Source: Raphanus sativus
Lineage: Eukaryota > Streptophyta > Magnoliopsida > Brassicales > Brassicaceae
Length of the DNA stretch: 64,000 bases
Direction of reading: 5' to 3'
NCBI RefSeq assembly: GCF_000801105.2
Contig: NC_079512.1
Coordinates: 2,418,263 to 2,482,262 of the forward strand
Positions 34,446 through 46,569 of this stretch are shown piece after piece. The position numbers were made by a program, and so were the translations under genes. Within the stretch, counting starts at the first letter, position 1, and each line of letters begins with the position of its first letter. Below the pieces are notes generated by a model. It was not told the DNA's origin. It was given only the letters and a program-made list of their open reading frames with translations, and did no database searches.

Positions 34446-35379
34446 GGGGAAAAGTGCCTATTCCAACCTGAACAATTTGGATCGTGCTAAATACAACCCG
34501 AACTAATTATTAGTGCCAAATACGACCTAAACTCAATTAAAATTTTAAAAATCTACTTGAACTTTTTAAAACGTACATAAATCTACATTGAAATATTATT
34601 AAAAAGTTGACATTATATAAACTACTATTTTTTTCATCATATTAAATTTTAAAACTTTGGTGATAATTTTTCTGATTTACATAAATACATAACATGTTTT
34701 TACTTATTATATCTTCAATAAAATTATATCTTACTAAAATATAAATAATAAAATATTTATAATTACATGATCTTAAATATACTTAAAATTTTGAAGTTTT
34801 TTTATAAAAATTTCTTGTATAGATTATTTTTATTTTTAAAACTTAAGTGATTTTTTTCAAAAGTTATTATTATATATTTTAATATTTTGTTCAATTTTGA
34901 AAGGTAAAAGGTTCAAAATATAAAAAATTTCAAAATTTTGAACAAAATATCAAAATATGTAATAATAACTTTGAAAAAAATCACTTAAGTTTTAAAAATA
35001 AAAATAATCTATACATTTTTTTATAAATAACTTTAAATTTTTAAGTATATCTAAGATAATTTAATTATAAATATTTTATTATTTATATTTTAGTAATATA
35101 TAAGTTTATTGAAGATATAATAAGTAAAAACATGTTATGTATTTATATAAATCAGAAAAAATTATCACCAAAGTTTTAAAATTTAATACGATGAAAAATA
35201 GTAGTTTATGTAATTTCAATTTTTAATAATATTTCAATATAGATTTATGCACGTTTTAAAAAGTTCGGGTATGTTTTTAAAAATTTAATTGAGTTCAGAT
35301 CGTATTTGGCACTAACCGTTAGTTCGAGTTGTATTTGGCACGATCCAAATTGTTCAGATTGGAATAGGCACTTTTCCCC
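34446..35379. mobile_element. Foldback element, nearly all inverted repeat
   Basis: 934-bp element starting GGGGAAAAGTGCCTATTCCA and ending with its complement, flanked by the 8-bp direct repeat TCTACTAG (34438-34445 and 35380-35387). The arms stay complementary almost to the centre near 34910, so the transcript would be a ~450-bp hairpin. No coding frame. Long arms suit a non-autonomous Mutator-like foldback; the target duplication reads as 8 or possibly 9 bp. Confidence 0.85.
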
Positions 35380-35389
35380 TCTACTAGGA

Positions 35390-36167
35390 TACTGGGTTAC
35401 ACATCCAGATCATTTAAGGACGATCAGTCTTTTTTTGTTTTTGCCGTCTTTGAAGTTTGAGTTATAAAAACTGCAATTTATCATCATTTATATATGCAGA
35501 TTATTAGATAAAAAAACTTGCATACGAATTTCAGCATGGTGCAAATGCAACATTCCAACATAAATTTTTATAAGCAATTCATTATAATGCAAATAGGATC
35601 ACTAAACGTGAATTTTTCATAAGAAATATATATTTGTATGTTACAAAACTGTTCTCGAAATTTGTAATAGATAAACCAATGTTAAAACATGTATTATTAA
35701 TTTTGGAGTAGATATTGAAGTTTATATATCATAAAACATACAAGTAACTAACTAATACAATATGTTAAAGAAAGACATGCAATATAACCAGACAACACTT
35801 AAAAAAAAAAAAAAAACAGACAACACTGTTTTTGTTTATTCAAGCCATTAATTAGTTTAACTGTGGTTACTAAGTTGATTAGTCGTTCGTTTGGTGTAAT
35901 AAACAAAACAAGACGCGACGATTAGAAAAGTATATTTTACAATTACGTTTCATTTACATCCTCTCCAATGCCCACATTTGAAATTACATATATCTATCTC
36001 TGTAGACAAAAAAAATCAAAACCACTCCCTCCCACGTATACCACCAAATCTCACGTGCATCTCCATTTTTCTTTTCTTCAAGAAACCTAATTTTCAAAAA
36101 CAAACCAATATTCTAACAAGGAAATATTAGAGACAAGAGAGGGGCAACGATCTCGACCGTAGCTAAA
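35390..36167. other. Intergenic region
   Basis: AT-rich, no gene seen. 35,950-36,167 contains the 3' untranslated region of the minus-strand DUF620 gene. Confidence 0.5.
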
Positions 36168-38399
36168 TTAATGATCATTGTTGATATCCGACGGCGGCAA
36201 GAAGCTCTCCAAACACAACCCACAAATATTAAAATCCACTTCCTCGATTGTCCACTTCTCCTCTATTCGTCTCCTGTGGTTAACAGCTCCTCCGTAACGA
36301 TAAAGCGTAGTCAACGTTCGTCCACCGTGTGCTATGTTCACCGAGTCAACGTACTTGTAGTCGTCAATGATTGACTCCATGCTCGTCTCCCAAAACACAC
36401 CGTCGCTTTTGCCCCTAGCGGATTTGACTCTCACGAGCTTTGTGTCACCGAACTTCACGAGAAGTCCCGTCCGTTGACTGAAGTAACCCCACACTGTGTG
36501 GTGGATCACCTCCGTGTTAGGCGAACACTGAGCCTTGAGAATATCTGCTGGTGTTTCTACCTTTAAGACGAAACAGTCTTCGTTGTTAACGGTTTGTTCG
36601 CCGATACAAACGGCGTCTAGAAACAGACTAGCCGTGCATCTCGGGTCTAGTCCCTGCCACATTGTTTCATAGGTCATTAATGTACATGCAAACTTTCTAA
36701 CAAGTTTGATAAGTAGCAGTAGACTGTGTAGCTAGTTGATATCACAATATATTATTAATTAATGATTAGTAGCTAAAATGATCAATATGATCTTCTTATA
36801 AAGCTATTAAGTTTGGATCATTGGCTAAATATAAATTATATGCAACAACGGCTCTTAATTTACATGAAAAGACTCGATGGGATTACATGTTTTAATGTGT
36901 GACTTGGCTGGTATAGTTTTAGATATTTCCCCATTGTTTACAAATCGTATATACTATGCATCAAAACATATGGTACCATGTTCGAACATGGCAACATTAA
37001 TACACTCCAATAGATTATAATTTTTTTGTCGTTCTAATTTCTATTAGTTAATCGTATAAAATTCGATTTTGTGTAACAAAGACTAAATACAACATGCAAT
37101 GGTTAATATTGTGAGATGTACACACCTGGAAAAAACGGCGGAGAGGGCGAGGAGGGCCACGGTGAGCCTGGGAAGGTTGGGTAGATGATTGGTTCCAAGC
37201 CACTTTGCCATCACTACCAGCGCTAATCTTGAAACCGGAAACCACCAGCTCCAAGAACCAAAGGTTTGGATTCTTCTGCCATAAAACGAACCCTCCCACT
37301 TCAAAATTGCCTTTCCCCAGCCGCACCGGTGTAGTCGTTATCCCTTCATCCTCTCCAGCAACCATCTCAGAGCCTTGCATCTTCACCTGCCCAACTGCGT
37401 ACATGCTCTTCACCGCGCTTAAAGCGGCTGGACCTCCACACGCAGCCACGTACTGTTGGACTATGTACTTAGCCGTCGACGCTTCCTTCGAATATAGAAA
37501 CACACCAATACTATCAACATTACACGAAATAGTCTTTTCATATTTAAGTAATTGACAAAACGTGCCTTATGCAAAATGCAAGTTTGACCAGTTTTTTTTT
37601 TTCATAAAAAGAGTGGACAAAACTCTATATACTTTAAGTAACACATTTCATCTCTATAAATGTTCTCTCTAACAATCATGCATGTTGTTTCTAGCCTAAG
37701 CCCATGGATCATATAAAAGTAAAGTTTCTTGACTATTGAAATTGTACTAGCTAACCATAGCTAAAATAGTAATTATAGGAAAATTTGTACCTAACCCCAC
37801 ATGATTTTTTTTTAACAGCATTACTTGAACCCTGTGGTATGGCTTGCATCAATATATATACATGTGCATATCTTTGGTTAATAAATTGTATTGTCACACG
37901 ATTTTTTATCGATGATTCAAACGAAACCTGAACACAAAATCCTCAAATAATCTATATATCTAGACCTTAAAAAAAGTAGCAGGACGCAACATTAGATAAG
38001 GTAACAGCACCAAAAAAATATATATATCAGTAACATGATATGATAGATACGTACAATGGAAGTGTCATTGATGGGTCGGGAGAGACAGAACTCAAGAGGG
38101 ACATGAAAAGGAATAAGAGGACTTCCCACGATCTTCAACAGCGCCACAAACTCGTTGTCTGATTTTGACTGCAAATGCATATTAACATTACTCATCGACG
38201 ATGAGGACGCTGGCGTTCTCATGTCAGCCGCAACTGCGGTCACGACGGCGTGCGCCTTCATAAGAGCGTGCATATTCCTCCACCGTCCCGTAGCGTTGCT
38301 TCCCATCTTCGCAAACATTTCTTCAGGCACCGGGACCTCTAACACCGTCTCTAACCCGTCTTCATTGTCTAAATTCGGACAAAGCTTCCTCATTTTCAT
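36168..38399 (-). CDS. DUF620 protein (At1g75160 type)
   Basis: Three minus-strand exons, 38399-38055, 37485-37126 and 36653-36168, encode 396 residues; both introns are GT-AG and keep frame. The N-terminus MKMRKLCPNLDNEDGLETVL leads into EVPVPEEMF. The core holds EASTAKYIVQQYVAACGG, EVGGFVLWQKNPNLWFLELV, KISAGSDGKVAWNQSS and RRFFQGLDPRCTASLF. The last exon ends WTIEEVDFNICGLCLESFLP. These are family hallmarks of plant DUF620, and the order and near identity match recalled At1g75160. Function is unknown. The domain resembles lipoprotein-carrier or lolA-like folds in some annotations, which I cannot verify. There is no signal peptide or membrane span. A GA-rich leader lies at 38440-38510. Confidence 0.93.
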
Positions 38400-38529
38400 C
38401 TATTTAATATTTTTTAATTTTTTTTTCTGAACGATCATAGAGAAAGAGAGGATTAGGGTTTTCCTCTTTCTCCGATGTTTTATTACGGGAGAGAGAGAGA
38501 GATAGATTTTAGAGGATCATGAGGATTAA

Positions 38530-39360
38530 CTATGAATAAAAACTGTTTTTTTTTTTTCTCTCCTTTTCTGTTGGCCGGCTTTTAAGGTGCTCCTTGCTCG
38601 TAGCTATCGTGAGACCACGATTTCAGGAGGATCCATCCAACTATCTATGTGTATTTATATACCTACATATAATACACGGATTTTTACAATCTTATACTGA
38701 TGTGACACATACACGGATTTTTACGCTTTTGTCTATAAATGGACCTTGACAATTAGCAATCTATGTATATACACTTAACATTCACACCCACAAAGTAAAA
38801 TAGAATAAAAATATGTATATACAGAACACACATTATGGACGTGTGATTCGTATATATACGTGGAAGGATAAAACTAGTTGAGGAATAAGATCTATTGTAT
38901 ACAATCGTAGTGGTTAGGCAGGAGACCAATGTTTATCGAATCTCTTTCTTTTTTACACAATTAAATATAGTTATTAATTTAGTATTCTACATTATTACTT
39001 TTTTTGGTTCTATTATTCATTTATTCATCTAAGGGAGGGAGACTATTCTAGAAAAAAAACAGAGATATGACTCCAAAGAACTTGCTATCCAGTAAAAGCT
39101 ATAAGCAATTCAGTAAAAGTATAATACATTACTTCTTTTTACAAATTTGAGATTTTTTCCATGTAAATATTTTAAAAATATTTGGGGATTTTATACCAAA
39201 ATTTCACTTTGCTATGCTTATGACCGCTCCTAATATTACCTTTAAGTAGTATTGTCCAAATTACAAAATTAGAAACTAAATGAACTTTAATCATTCTTTA
39301 AATCCGTGTGAATGATAAAAAAGTATGGATAAGCTACTTTTGTATCCCATTATGATATAT
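38530..39360. other. DUF620 upstream region
   Basis: Promoter-side spacer, AT-rich, with a duplicated ACACGGATTTTTAC motif at 38675 and 38712. No gene seen. Confidence 0.5.
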
Positions 39361-39363
39361 GTA

Positions 39364-39985
39364 CACTACAAGAAAATACGCTGATACTGAGGGATTTTTT
39401 CTTCGGTATGTCGTCGGAATAACCGTATTCCGACGACATACCGAGGAAAAAGTTCTTCGAAAAATTCTCTTCGAAATTTTATTTTTCCTCGAAATTTCCT
39501 CGAAATTTTGTGACGGAATTTCGAGGAATAACAATTCTGAGGAGATTTAGAGGACAGGCGTTCGTCGAAGAGGTCCTCGATATATATTGAGGAACCATTC
39601 CCTCGGTATATACCGAGGATTATACCGAAGGAATAGCCCTCCGAAAATTTTCGAGGAACTCAGTTCCTCGGAATATTCCGAGGGACAGCTGTTCCTCGGA
39701 ATATATTGAAAATTATATTTTTTTTTTTTAAAATATATTTTTTTAAAAAAATATATTTTTAAAATTTAAATTCAAAAATATAAAATTAAAATTTAAATTA
39801 AAAACATATTATCTAAATTTCAAAGTCATACAAATCAAAATAAAACATTTCGAGTTTTTGAGGAAATTTCGAGGAAACCACATTTCTTGGTTTCCTCGGT
39901 ATTTCCTCGATTTTTGGTCAGAAATTTCCGAGGAACTCATTTTCCCTCGGTATTTCCTTCAGAATACCGATGTTTTCTTGTAGTG
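39364..39985. mobile_element. CACTA (En/Spm) MITE
   Basis: Begins CACTACAAGAAAATACG and ends CGATGTTTTCTTGTAGTG, the canonical CACTA terminus. The expected 3-bp target duplication is imperfect (GTA against GTT). Subterminal regions hold many inverted copies of TTCCTCGGAATTTCGAGG-type words, and the core is an AT-rich tract. At 622 bp with no transposase frame it is non-autonomous. Confidence 0.9.
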
Positions 39986-40045
39986 GTTGCATTTGTAGCT
40001 AGTTGTGTTCATTGGTTGTCCTTTCTTCTAACTATATATTTGATG

Positions 40046-40143
40046 ATACGAGTTAGTTTTTTTAGTACAAGATATATCGGATTGCAAGGAAATAATACGA
40101 GTTAGTTTTTTGAGTACAAGATATATCGGATTGCAAGGAAATA
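40046..40143. repeat. 49-bp tandem duplication
   Basis: ATACGAGTTAGTTTTTT then AGTACAAGATATATCGG then ATTGCAAGGAAATA occurs twice in tandem with one substitution (T/G), so it is recent. Confidence 0.9.
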
Positions 40144-40417
40144 ATAACGAATCTAACATTCTGTTAGAAAAAAAAAAAATATGTTCTACAAATTTTAGAC
40201 ATGATACATTACCAATCAATTTGACAAGGCAAGACACAAAACGGCTTCATGTCACTAGTTAATTGAAAACATTTGTAAGGGCACAGAATAATCATATATC
40301 TTACACATTTCTTTAATGCTTCCATGGAGAAGACTTTGTGGCGCATATTTGGCTAGTAAGTGAAGAACATATAAGAATGCATAAAGTTCTAGATACCCGG
40401 AAGAAGAATAGCTTATC

Positions 40418-40710
40418 TCACATAGACCCAGAGAATGGCTGCTGTTGTTGTGCAAACTTGTGAAAACTTATCAAATGACAAGAGTCAACAGTGGAAGAGT
40501 CAGACTTATCACACTCAGGTATAGTAGCCGGGGTATGAAACTGGCGATGTGTGGGACTAGCAAGTGCAGAAACCGCATAGAAAGGATAGTTAAAAGACGT
40601 CATTGATTGTTTAGCGTTGGCCATCGACTGCTTAGCAATAGATTCCCAGTTAGGCAACGGTTTAGAGGGTTCTTGGAAGTTGAAGATGAGAGCGTGTTGC
40701 ATATTAGTCA
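40418..40710 (-). pseudogene. BZR1: BZR1 remnant (central Ser/Thr- and PEST-containing region only)
   Basis: A minus-strand stretch reads [20 protein letters not shown], then [20 protein letters not shown], then [19 protein letters not shown], then [15 protein letters not shown] and a stop. This is an almost unbroken match to the middle of Arabidopsis BZR1 (At1g75080), including the PEST region and SPTH-type GSK3 sites. Just upstream, the BZR1-like SSSTSKNP is in another frame, so a small insertion near 40670 breaks the frame. The bHLH-like DNA-binding N-terminus and the EAR-bearing C-terminus are absent nearby. Its position between the DUF620 and AFR1 genes is where BZR1 sits in Arabidopsis, so this is a syntenic relic of gene loss. 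In the intact family BZR1 is the brassinosteroid-response transcription factor. Confidence 0.85.
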
Positions 40711-40799
40711 ACAGAGTGGGTCCAACTTCTCTTTGTGGGTCCCTTCTCGTGTGTCCAAAATTTGATTGGTTCTTTTCCATCCGGACCAATGAGATAATA

Positions 40800-41350
40800 A
40801 GTTTGTTATGAAGACCATCAAATGATTAAAGCTGTGTTTTAACATTCGTTAATGATATTTAAACCAGTCTAATGTTTTCTGGCATGGAATCTCACTCTCA
40901 GAATAAACAACAAAATTGGTCACTTGTCCTGTTTGGTTTGTATTGTAAATTATTCCATTGCTTTTGACCTTTATAACAAGAGTTAGAATGTGTGGCTGTA
41001 ATCTTAGTACGTATATTTACTTTTGTATGGTGGACAGTTACTTTCCAAATATAATTGTATGCCGAATGAAGGTGGACGTCTATTTTTCCCTCGTTATAGA
41101 ATGTGCAGCTCTGACTTCTGAGACATGATAGACGTCAGAATTCATTTCTTTGTAATTTATAAGAATGCCACGAAAAAAAGAAAGAATACTACGACGCTAT
41201 CTTTTTGTATAAAAAGGTGGAGCTTTGCGTGTGACATGCCTTAAAAGTATTAAAAACTCTGGCCAGCAGATAACTTCACTGGATCAGAGGGTTCAATAAG
41301 CGAGCACGTTACCTGCAGCTGGATCCGAGTTCAGGTAGATTAGGCAAAAA
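40800..41350. other. Intergenic region between the BZR1 remnant and tRNA-Asp
   Basis: No gene seen; no further BZR1-like coding sequence could be found here. Confidence 0.5.
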
Positions 41351-41357
41351 AATAAAG

Positions 41358-41429
41358 CGCCGTTGCCGGGGATCGAACCCGGGTCACCCGCGTGACAGGC
41401 GGGAATACTTACCACTATACTACAACGAC
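41358..41429 (-). tRNA. tRNA-Asp (GTC)
   Basis: 72-nt cloverleaf on the minus strand: acceptor GTCGTTG pairs with CAACGGC plus discriminator G; D-arm GTATAGTGGTAAGTATTC; anticodon stem and loop CCGCCTGTCACGCGG with anticodon GTC; T-arm CCGGGTTCGATCCCCGG with the TTCGA B box. A run of T after the gene, the usual Pol III stop, is visible on the minus strand just downstream (41345-41350 is A-rich on the plus strand). It is identical in style to plant nuclear tRNA-Asp. Confidence 0.97.
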
Positions 41430-41688
41430 TTTGTTGAACAGATTCATAAATAATTTATCTAACATCAAGTTCACCTTCATCTTAACGACCAAAACCAGCT
41501 TTCTTTTGTTGAGTTTGGAGATTCAGGGTGTTTTAAATTTGTTCCATTTAATTAAATTGGAGAAAGATACAGTATTATAGATATCAAAAATGTAGCAGTT
41601 ACATAATATTTCTGCTTACGTTTAGATTATATCAGTTTTATATTATTTCCTATTTTTTTACTCCCCCAGTAAATATTATATCCTATTA

Positions 41689-41951
41689 AGACCATCTTCA
41701 ATGTATTTTGCTATTTTCACCTATAAAATAGAGGAACTCTATAATAGAGGTGAGATATGCTCCAGTGTATTTCTCTATAATAGCAATCTCTATTTTATAG
41801 AATAAAAAATAGAGGAATGCTATTTCTTTCTCTATAAATAGAGGAAAAACTAGAGATCTCTATTATAGAGGAAGAAATAGAGGTGGGTTGGAACAATTTC
41901 ACCTCTAAATGATATTATAGAGGTGAAAATAGCAATGAGTTGGAGATGCTC
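41689..41951. mobile_element. Tourist-like MITE with CTATTTTCACCTCTATAATA ends
   Basis: The left end AGACCATCTTCAATGTATTT then GCTATTTTCACCTATAAAAT, and the right end read in reverse GAGCATCTCCAACTCATTGC then TATTTTCACCTCTATAATA, give ~40-bp inverted ends. TTA on both sides (41686-41688, 41952-41954) fits the 3-bp duplication of PIF/Harbinger elements. The interior is a mosaic of CTATTATAGAGG words. 263 bp, non-coding. Confidence 0.8.
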
Positions 41952-41959
41952 TTAGTGTA

Positions 41960-43023
41960 TTGAACACCAATTGCTTTGCTGATTATAGCATTTTTGGCCT
42001 TTAGGCCAAAGTATTGACTTATTTCAAAAATATGTTTTGCTTTTCTGATTATTTCCATGTTACTTGCCAACTTCTGATTTTTTTTTAAAAAAAATTACCA
42101 CACTATTAACTCACAAAAAAATGCTTTCAGTTTTACCCTAAAACTTACGGAAGTGTTATGACTTTTATGACTTAAGAATCACTCCATAGAACTTGGTTCT
42201 AGTTAATTGTGTTAATTGACATTCATTATCCGACGTATTTAAAACACTCCGAGGGTGATTCAAAAATTCAAAATCATGGAGAGACCAAGGAGAAATAAAC
42301 AAACAAATAAAGGGGTATTCTCGTAATTGTACGAATGCATGGGCCCATGAAGCTGTCCTTTTACACAAATATATATCAGTCTACCATTCAGATTCACGTC
42401 GATGGCGTGTATACATTGCACAAAAGTTACGTAGTGTGGCCCTCGTTTCCTTCCTCTTTTAAACTATTTAAACCCTTCGCAGAAGCATAAAATTCGGATT
42501 CCAATACAAACTATTACCTTAAATGTTCATAAGCATTTAACCAAAAGCATTCAATCCACCTTTAAAAAAAACTAAATCTTGAATCAACAAAACATAAGCA
42601 TGTTCTTAACAAATAAAATACCTACAAAATTAAATACTACGCTTAGCTAGTTAGCTACTTAGTTTGTTCAATTTAAGTGATGTTTTCAGTAAACATACCA
42701 TTCACTTACAATATAAGCAAAACAAAAATTCATTTAAACTGGATTAAACAGTCCTTAGGTGTAATAACCATTAAAGACAAAAAAAAGAAAAGAAAACCGC
42801 TCAGTTTCCATTGTGCAAATAGGTTGCAGTAGTACAGCACCCACGTGTCGATATATCATTGGTAATCGTGCTAGGAAGGCAGTCGCTATCGTCTCTCTCT
42901 CTCTCTCTCTTACTATGCTCTGTTTTGGCCCTCACTCATTACTCTGTCTTTCTTCCTCAGACACCAATTAAAAAAAAACAAAATTTCTCTGCTCGATTTC
43001 TCTCTGATCGTTAAAAAAAACAA
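41960..43023. other. AFR1 upstream region
   Basis: AT-rich spacer. A (CT)n run at about 42894-42911 and TC-rich sequence to 43015 form the likely AFR1 5' leader. No gene seen. Confidence 0.5.
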
Positions 43024-44873
43024 ATGCTGGAAGCTGCTGATAACTCGAATGTCCTCGGCAGAGGATACTCTCATCAGCTTCAGAATTGCTTCGGAGATTG
43101 CAGCAGCGAAGAAGAGTTAACGGTGCTGCCACGTCATACCAAAGTGGTCGTCACCGGAAACAACCGTACCAAATCTGTCCTCGTCGGTCTTCAAGGCGTC
43201 GTTCAGAAAGCTGTCGGACTCGGTGGTTGGCATTGGCTGGTGAGATCAATAAATCAATCCAAGCTTCTTCCTTTTTTAACTGGGGTTTTCTTGTCTTGTC
43301 TGAAATTATTACAAGTTTAAGCTCAGTAATAATGCAAGCTGAAATTAAATGGATCAACACAAAAAAAAAAAGAGCAAAAGATCATATACAGATAGGACTG
43401 ACTGTCCATAAAAATTCTAACTTTATTCTAAATTGAATCATTACGATCTTTCACTTTTTGTATTTATTTGAACTCTCTTTTTTTTTTCTTCTCGAGTTTC
43501 TTGTGAATCCTTATCCCGTTTTTTTTCAATCTTTTGTGGGTTCAAGCTGGCTTTTACTTTGTCACTAATTTTAATATTAATAATTAGGTTTTGTTCTTCC
43601 TACTTTTTTCAGATGTGTCATTTTCACTCACTACCTGATTTCATTAGGCTGCTTAATTAGTTTTTAATTATTACTTTATTTGTTCATTGCTCACTGCACT
43701 CCACCATTCCCTTGCGTTACTGTTTGATTAGTACTCATTTTCATAATACAAATTGTTTTAGGATTTTTTTCTCAAAATATAATTTTTTCACATTTTATGC
43801 AGTTTATTTGAATCTTATTGTGTAACCAATTTTGCAGATTTTTATAATTTGTTGAGTTATGTATATATATATATATCCATCCTAATATGATTTCTTCATG
43901 ACTCAGTGCATATTTATTATACAAGTATCAATTTTCTTGAGTTGCAAAAAAAAAAAAAATTAATTTTCTTGTCTCCTAGCATTCACATTTCTCAAGAAAA
44001 TCTCAAACTTTTGCTGATATCAAACTTCTTTATTCCAATCCTCAATGGTTTGAATTTATCAGGTTTTGACGAATGGAATCGAAGTGAAGTTGCAGAGGAA
44101 TGCGCTTAGTGTCATTGAAGCTCCTACTGGGAATGAAGAAGATGATGATGATGTTGAAGTTGAGCATACGCAATGGAATCCCTCTGATATGAGTAAGCTT
44201 TGGTTCCTTTGTCTGAAAAATCTTTTAAGATATCTCTCACTAACTCTCCCATGTTGAATATTCTTTGATTGTCTTTTGCAGCATGTGAAGACACTTTGAA
44301 GCCTCACAAGTCGAAGCAAAGAGGATACAGATCCGCGCGGTTGTCACACAAGGCAATGTGCAGGGCCTTGTCTTGTGACTCACACTCAAAAAGCTCGAGC
44401 GTTACTCCTCGTGGGAACATGGTAATAATAATTCCTTTGGATATGCATTTTCAAAGTTTTTGGTGTTACAATATATGGTTTTATTGCAGAAGGTTGATCT
44501 TAGCAAATTGGATACGCCTGCGTTACAGAGATACATACGGCATTTTAACCTCGTGAGTCAAAGAGGAACAATCTCTTTTTTTTAACCGTCTTAGTTTCTG
44601 TTTCTGACAAGATTTGTGGTCTGTTTTTTGGAAGGTTGATGTACTTCCTAACCCATCAAAGGAGCAGCTACTTGAGATTGTTCAGAGACACTTCATGTCT
44701 CAGGTAATTAACATTCCTATTCTTGAACAGTTAGAAATCAAAAGGGCCAAGAAGCTAATGCATCTTCTCTGTCTGGTTTATAGGAGATGGATGAGCTTCA
44801 GGTTATTATGGGTTTCGTTCAAGCGGCCAAAGGAATGAAGAAAGCTTGCAGGTGGAAATCAAGAGAGCACTGA
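43024..44873 (+). CDS. AFR1: SAP30-type histone deacetylase complex subunit AFR1
   Basis: Six exons, 43024-43239, 44063-44192, 44282-44421, 44490-44552, 44635-44703 and 44784-44873, encode 235 residues; all introns are GT-AG with an open joined frame. The N-terminus MLEAADNSNVLGRGYSHQLQ is followed by a conserved basic region (VVVTGNNRTKSVLVGLQGVV), an acidic patch EEDDDDVEVE and the C-terminal SAP30 Sin3-binding domain in exons 4-6 (KLDTPALQRYIRHFNLVDVL to MDELQVIMGFVQAAKGM). This matches recalled At1g75060 (SAP30 FUNCTION-RELATED 1); the paralogue AFR2 (At1g19330) is excluded mainly by neighbourhood. AFR proteins act in Sin3-HDAC complexes in the nucleus and repress FT expression in the photoperiod pathway. 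Intron 1 (823 bp) is long. Confidence 0.93.
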
Positions 44874-45535
44874 TCTTAAGTTCTTAACTGCAACAGCTAA
44901 AGCTCTTAAATGGACTAACAGACGGTCACATATTTTTAAAACCGTGGCTTAAAAAAGGTTGATTAGTAGTTAAGCCTCTGTCTCTTTTGGGTTAACAGTA
45001 GATGTTGTTATTGCTCACTCATGTAAGTACAATCAAGAAGCAATGACCTAAAAACAAAGAAACCTTCTAATCTCTAATTAAGCACTCTTCTTTATTTATC
45101 TAATATTTGGATATCTTTATTAATCCATCCATCTTTAAATACTTCATGCAAAGAATCTGATTTATAAGTTTCTTTTTCCTATCTTTTTCTTAAAGATAAT
45201 GGCTTTCTATGCTTCTTCCATCACCGACAAAGTTTTTGTTCAGATATAAATTTTCTCAACAAGTTAGAACACCCTCTTGACAACAACAATAGTAAATGAC
45301 ATCCTGTTGTTTCTAACTCAGTGAACACAATTACTAGTTAATTATATAGTTTAAAGGGCTAACTAACAACGAAAAAACTCAGCACATAAAATCTTTTATT
45401 TCTGTAAGTTCCAATTATATTATTTCATTGTATGGAACAAATGCAAATGTGATTAGTGTAAGAAGTGAATACTTAAAAGGGATAGAAGATAATTATCTTT
45501 CCGTGCGTAACAATTAAAAGAAACCCGACCCGACT
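44874..45535. other. Convergent 3' region of AFR1 and the thaumatin-like gene
   Basis: 3' untranslated sequence of both genes. The stretch 45190-45310 is related to 47190-47290 on the far side of the thaumatin-like gene (see findings). Confidence 0.5.
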
Positions 45536-46374
45536 CTAAGAACGGGCCGGGCAGAAAGTGATCACATAGTTAGCTCCATTACAAGTGAATGTACTCGTGG
45601 CGTCGTCATAGGCATAACTATAAGCGCTAGGACAAGCGTTCTTGAACATCGTCGAGTACTGCGTCGGAGAACAAGTCTGCGGCGTCGCGTGAGCTCCGGT
45701 ACAACAAAACTCCGGCGAGTTAAACGCCGCGCACGCGCTCTTACACGCGGCAACGTTTCCGCCGTTCCGCGGATCCATGATCCGAAGCTCGCTAGGACAG
45801 ATCTCGTTGATGTCGGAGACGCAGCCCGCGTAGCGGCAGTCCCCTGTTCCTCCCTGCGGCCTTATCCCCATCTTGACGTTGTAGCCGTCGACGAGGCTCA
45901 CGTCGTAGAAGTCCATCCCGGAGTTGCTCGATCCGACGGTGAACTCGGCGAGAGTGGCCGGAGGAAGTCCGTTGCCGGTGCATTTCAAAGCGCCTCCGCA
46001 GTCTCCGGTGACGCAGGTGCCGTGGCCCGAGGCGTCGAAGGTGCAGCCGGTGCGAGCCCAGAAGCGTCCGGACCATCCCGGAGGAGCGTTGAGGTGGAGG
46101 GAAGCGCCTGGAGTCAAGGGGAAGCCGCCGTCGCCGAGGGTGTTGCTGTTACCGGAGAGGATTACCGGCCACACGGTGTAAGGGCAGCTGTTTTCCAAAG
46201 TGAAGACGGTGGCGGAAACAGCAACGCCGCCTGCAATGTCATTACACAAAACAACTCTTATAAAGACATAAGTGAAGTGAAACGCAAGAAACGAGAGAAA
46301 AACAGAGTGTTGTTGTTTTTGTTACTTGTGATGAACGCAAGGAAGAGAATGTGAATACTGGAGACTTTCGCCAT
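45536..46374 (-). CDS. Thaumatin-like (PR5-family) protein, ATLP-3-like
   Basis: Two exons, 46374-46326 and 46230-45536, encode 247 residues. Exon 1 (MAKVSSIHILFLAFIT) is a signal peptide and the intron splits the next codon, the usual place for this family. The mature part has 16 cysteines as in classic thaumatin-like proteins (ENSCPYTVWP, GRFWARTGC, GTCVTGDCGG, GDCRYAGC, PEFCCTGA, TFCPARS) and the acidic-cleft residues of the REDDD pattern (R in WARTG, E in LAEF, D in GMDFYDVSLVDGYN). It most resembles Arabidopsis At1g75030 (ATLP-3); the neighbouring paralogues At1g75040 (PR5) and At1g75050 are possible. Likely secreted to the apoplast and antifungal by family; expression unknown. It is markedly GC-richer than its surroundings, and antisense frames here are shadows. 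Confidence 0.95.
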
Positions 46375-46433
46375 CTTTTTTATTAGGGTTTAGTTTTGTG
46401 TGTGTTTTATCATGTGATGTGGATCATGATCAT

Positions 46434-46446
46434 CTATTTATATAAG
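46434..46446 (-). promoter_or_regulatory. TATA box of the thaumatin-like gene
   Basis: CTTATATAAATAG on the minus strand, 60-70 bases upstream of the start codon, the only good TATA match in the right place. Confidence 0.7.
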
Positions 46447-46569
46447 TGGTGGTCATTAGAAAATAGTATTACTCTTCTTGGTACAATGGTTAGCCCATAT
46501 TCTTTGGGACTATGAATTTTATTTTAATATAAACGTTTATAATAATATAAACACTAACATCTTACAAGA

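Noticed and set aside
45689..46354. 221-codon plus-strand frame
   Set aside because: Antisense shadow of the GC-rich thaumatin-like gene, which has a signal peptide, 16 cysteines and a proper intron on the other strand.
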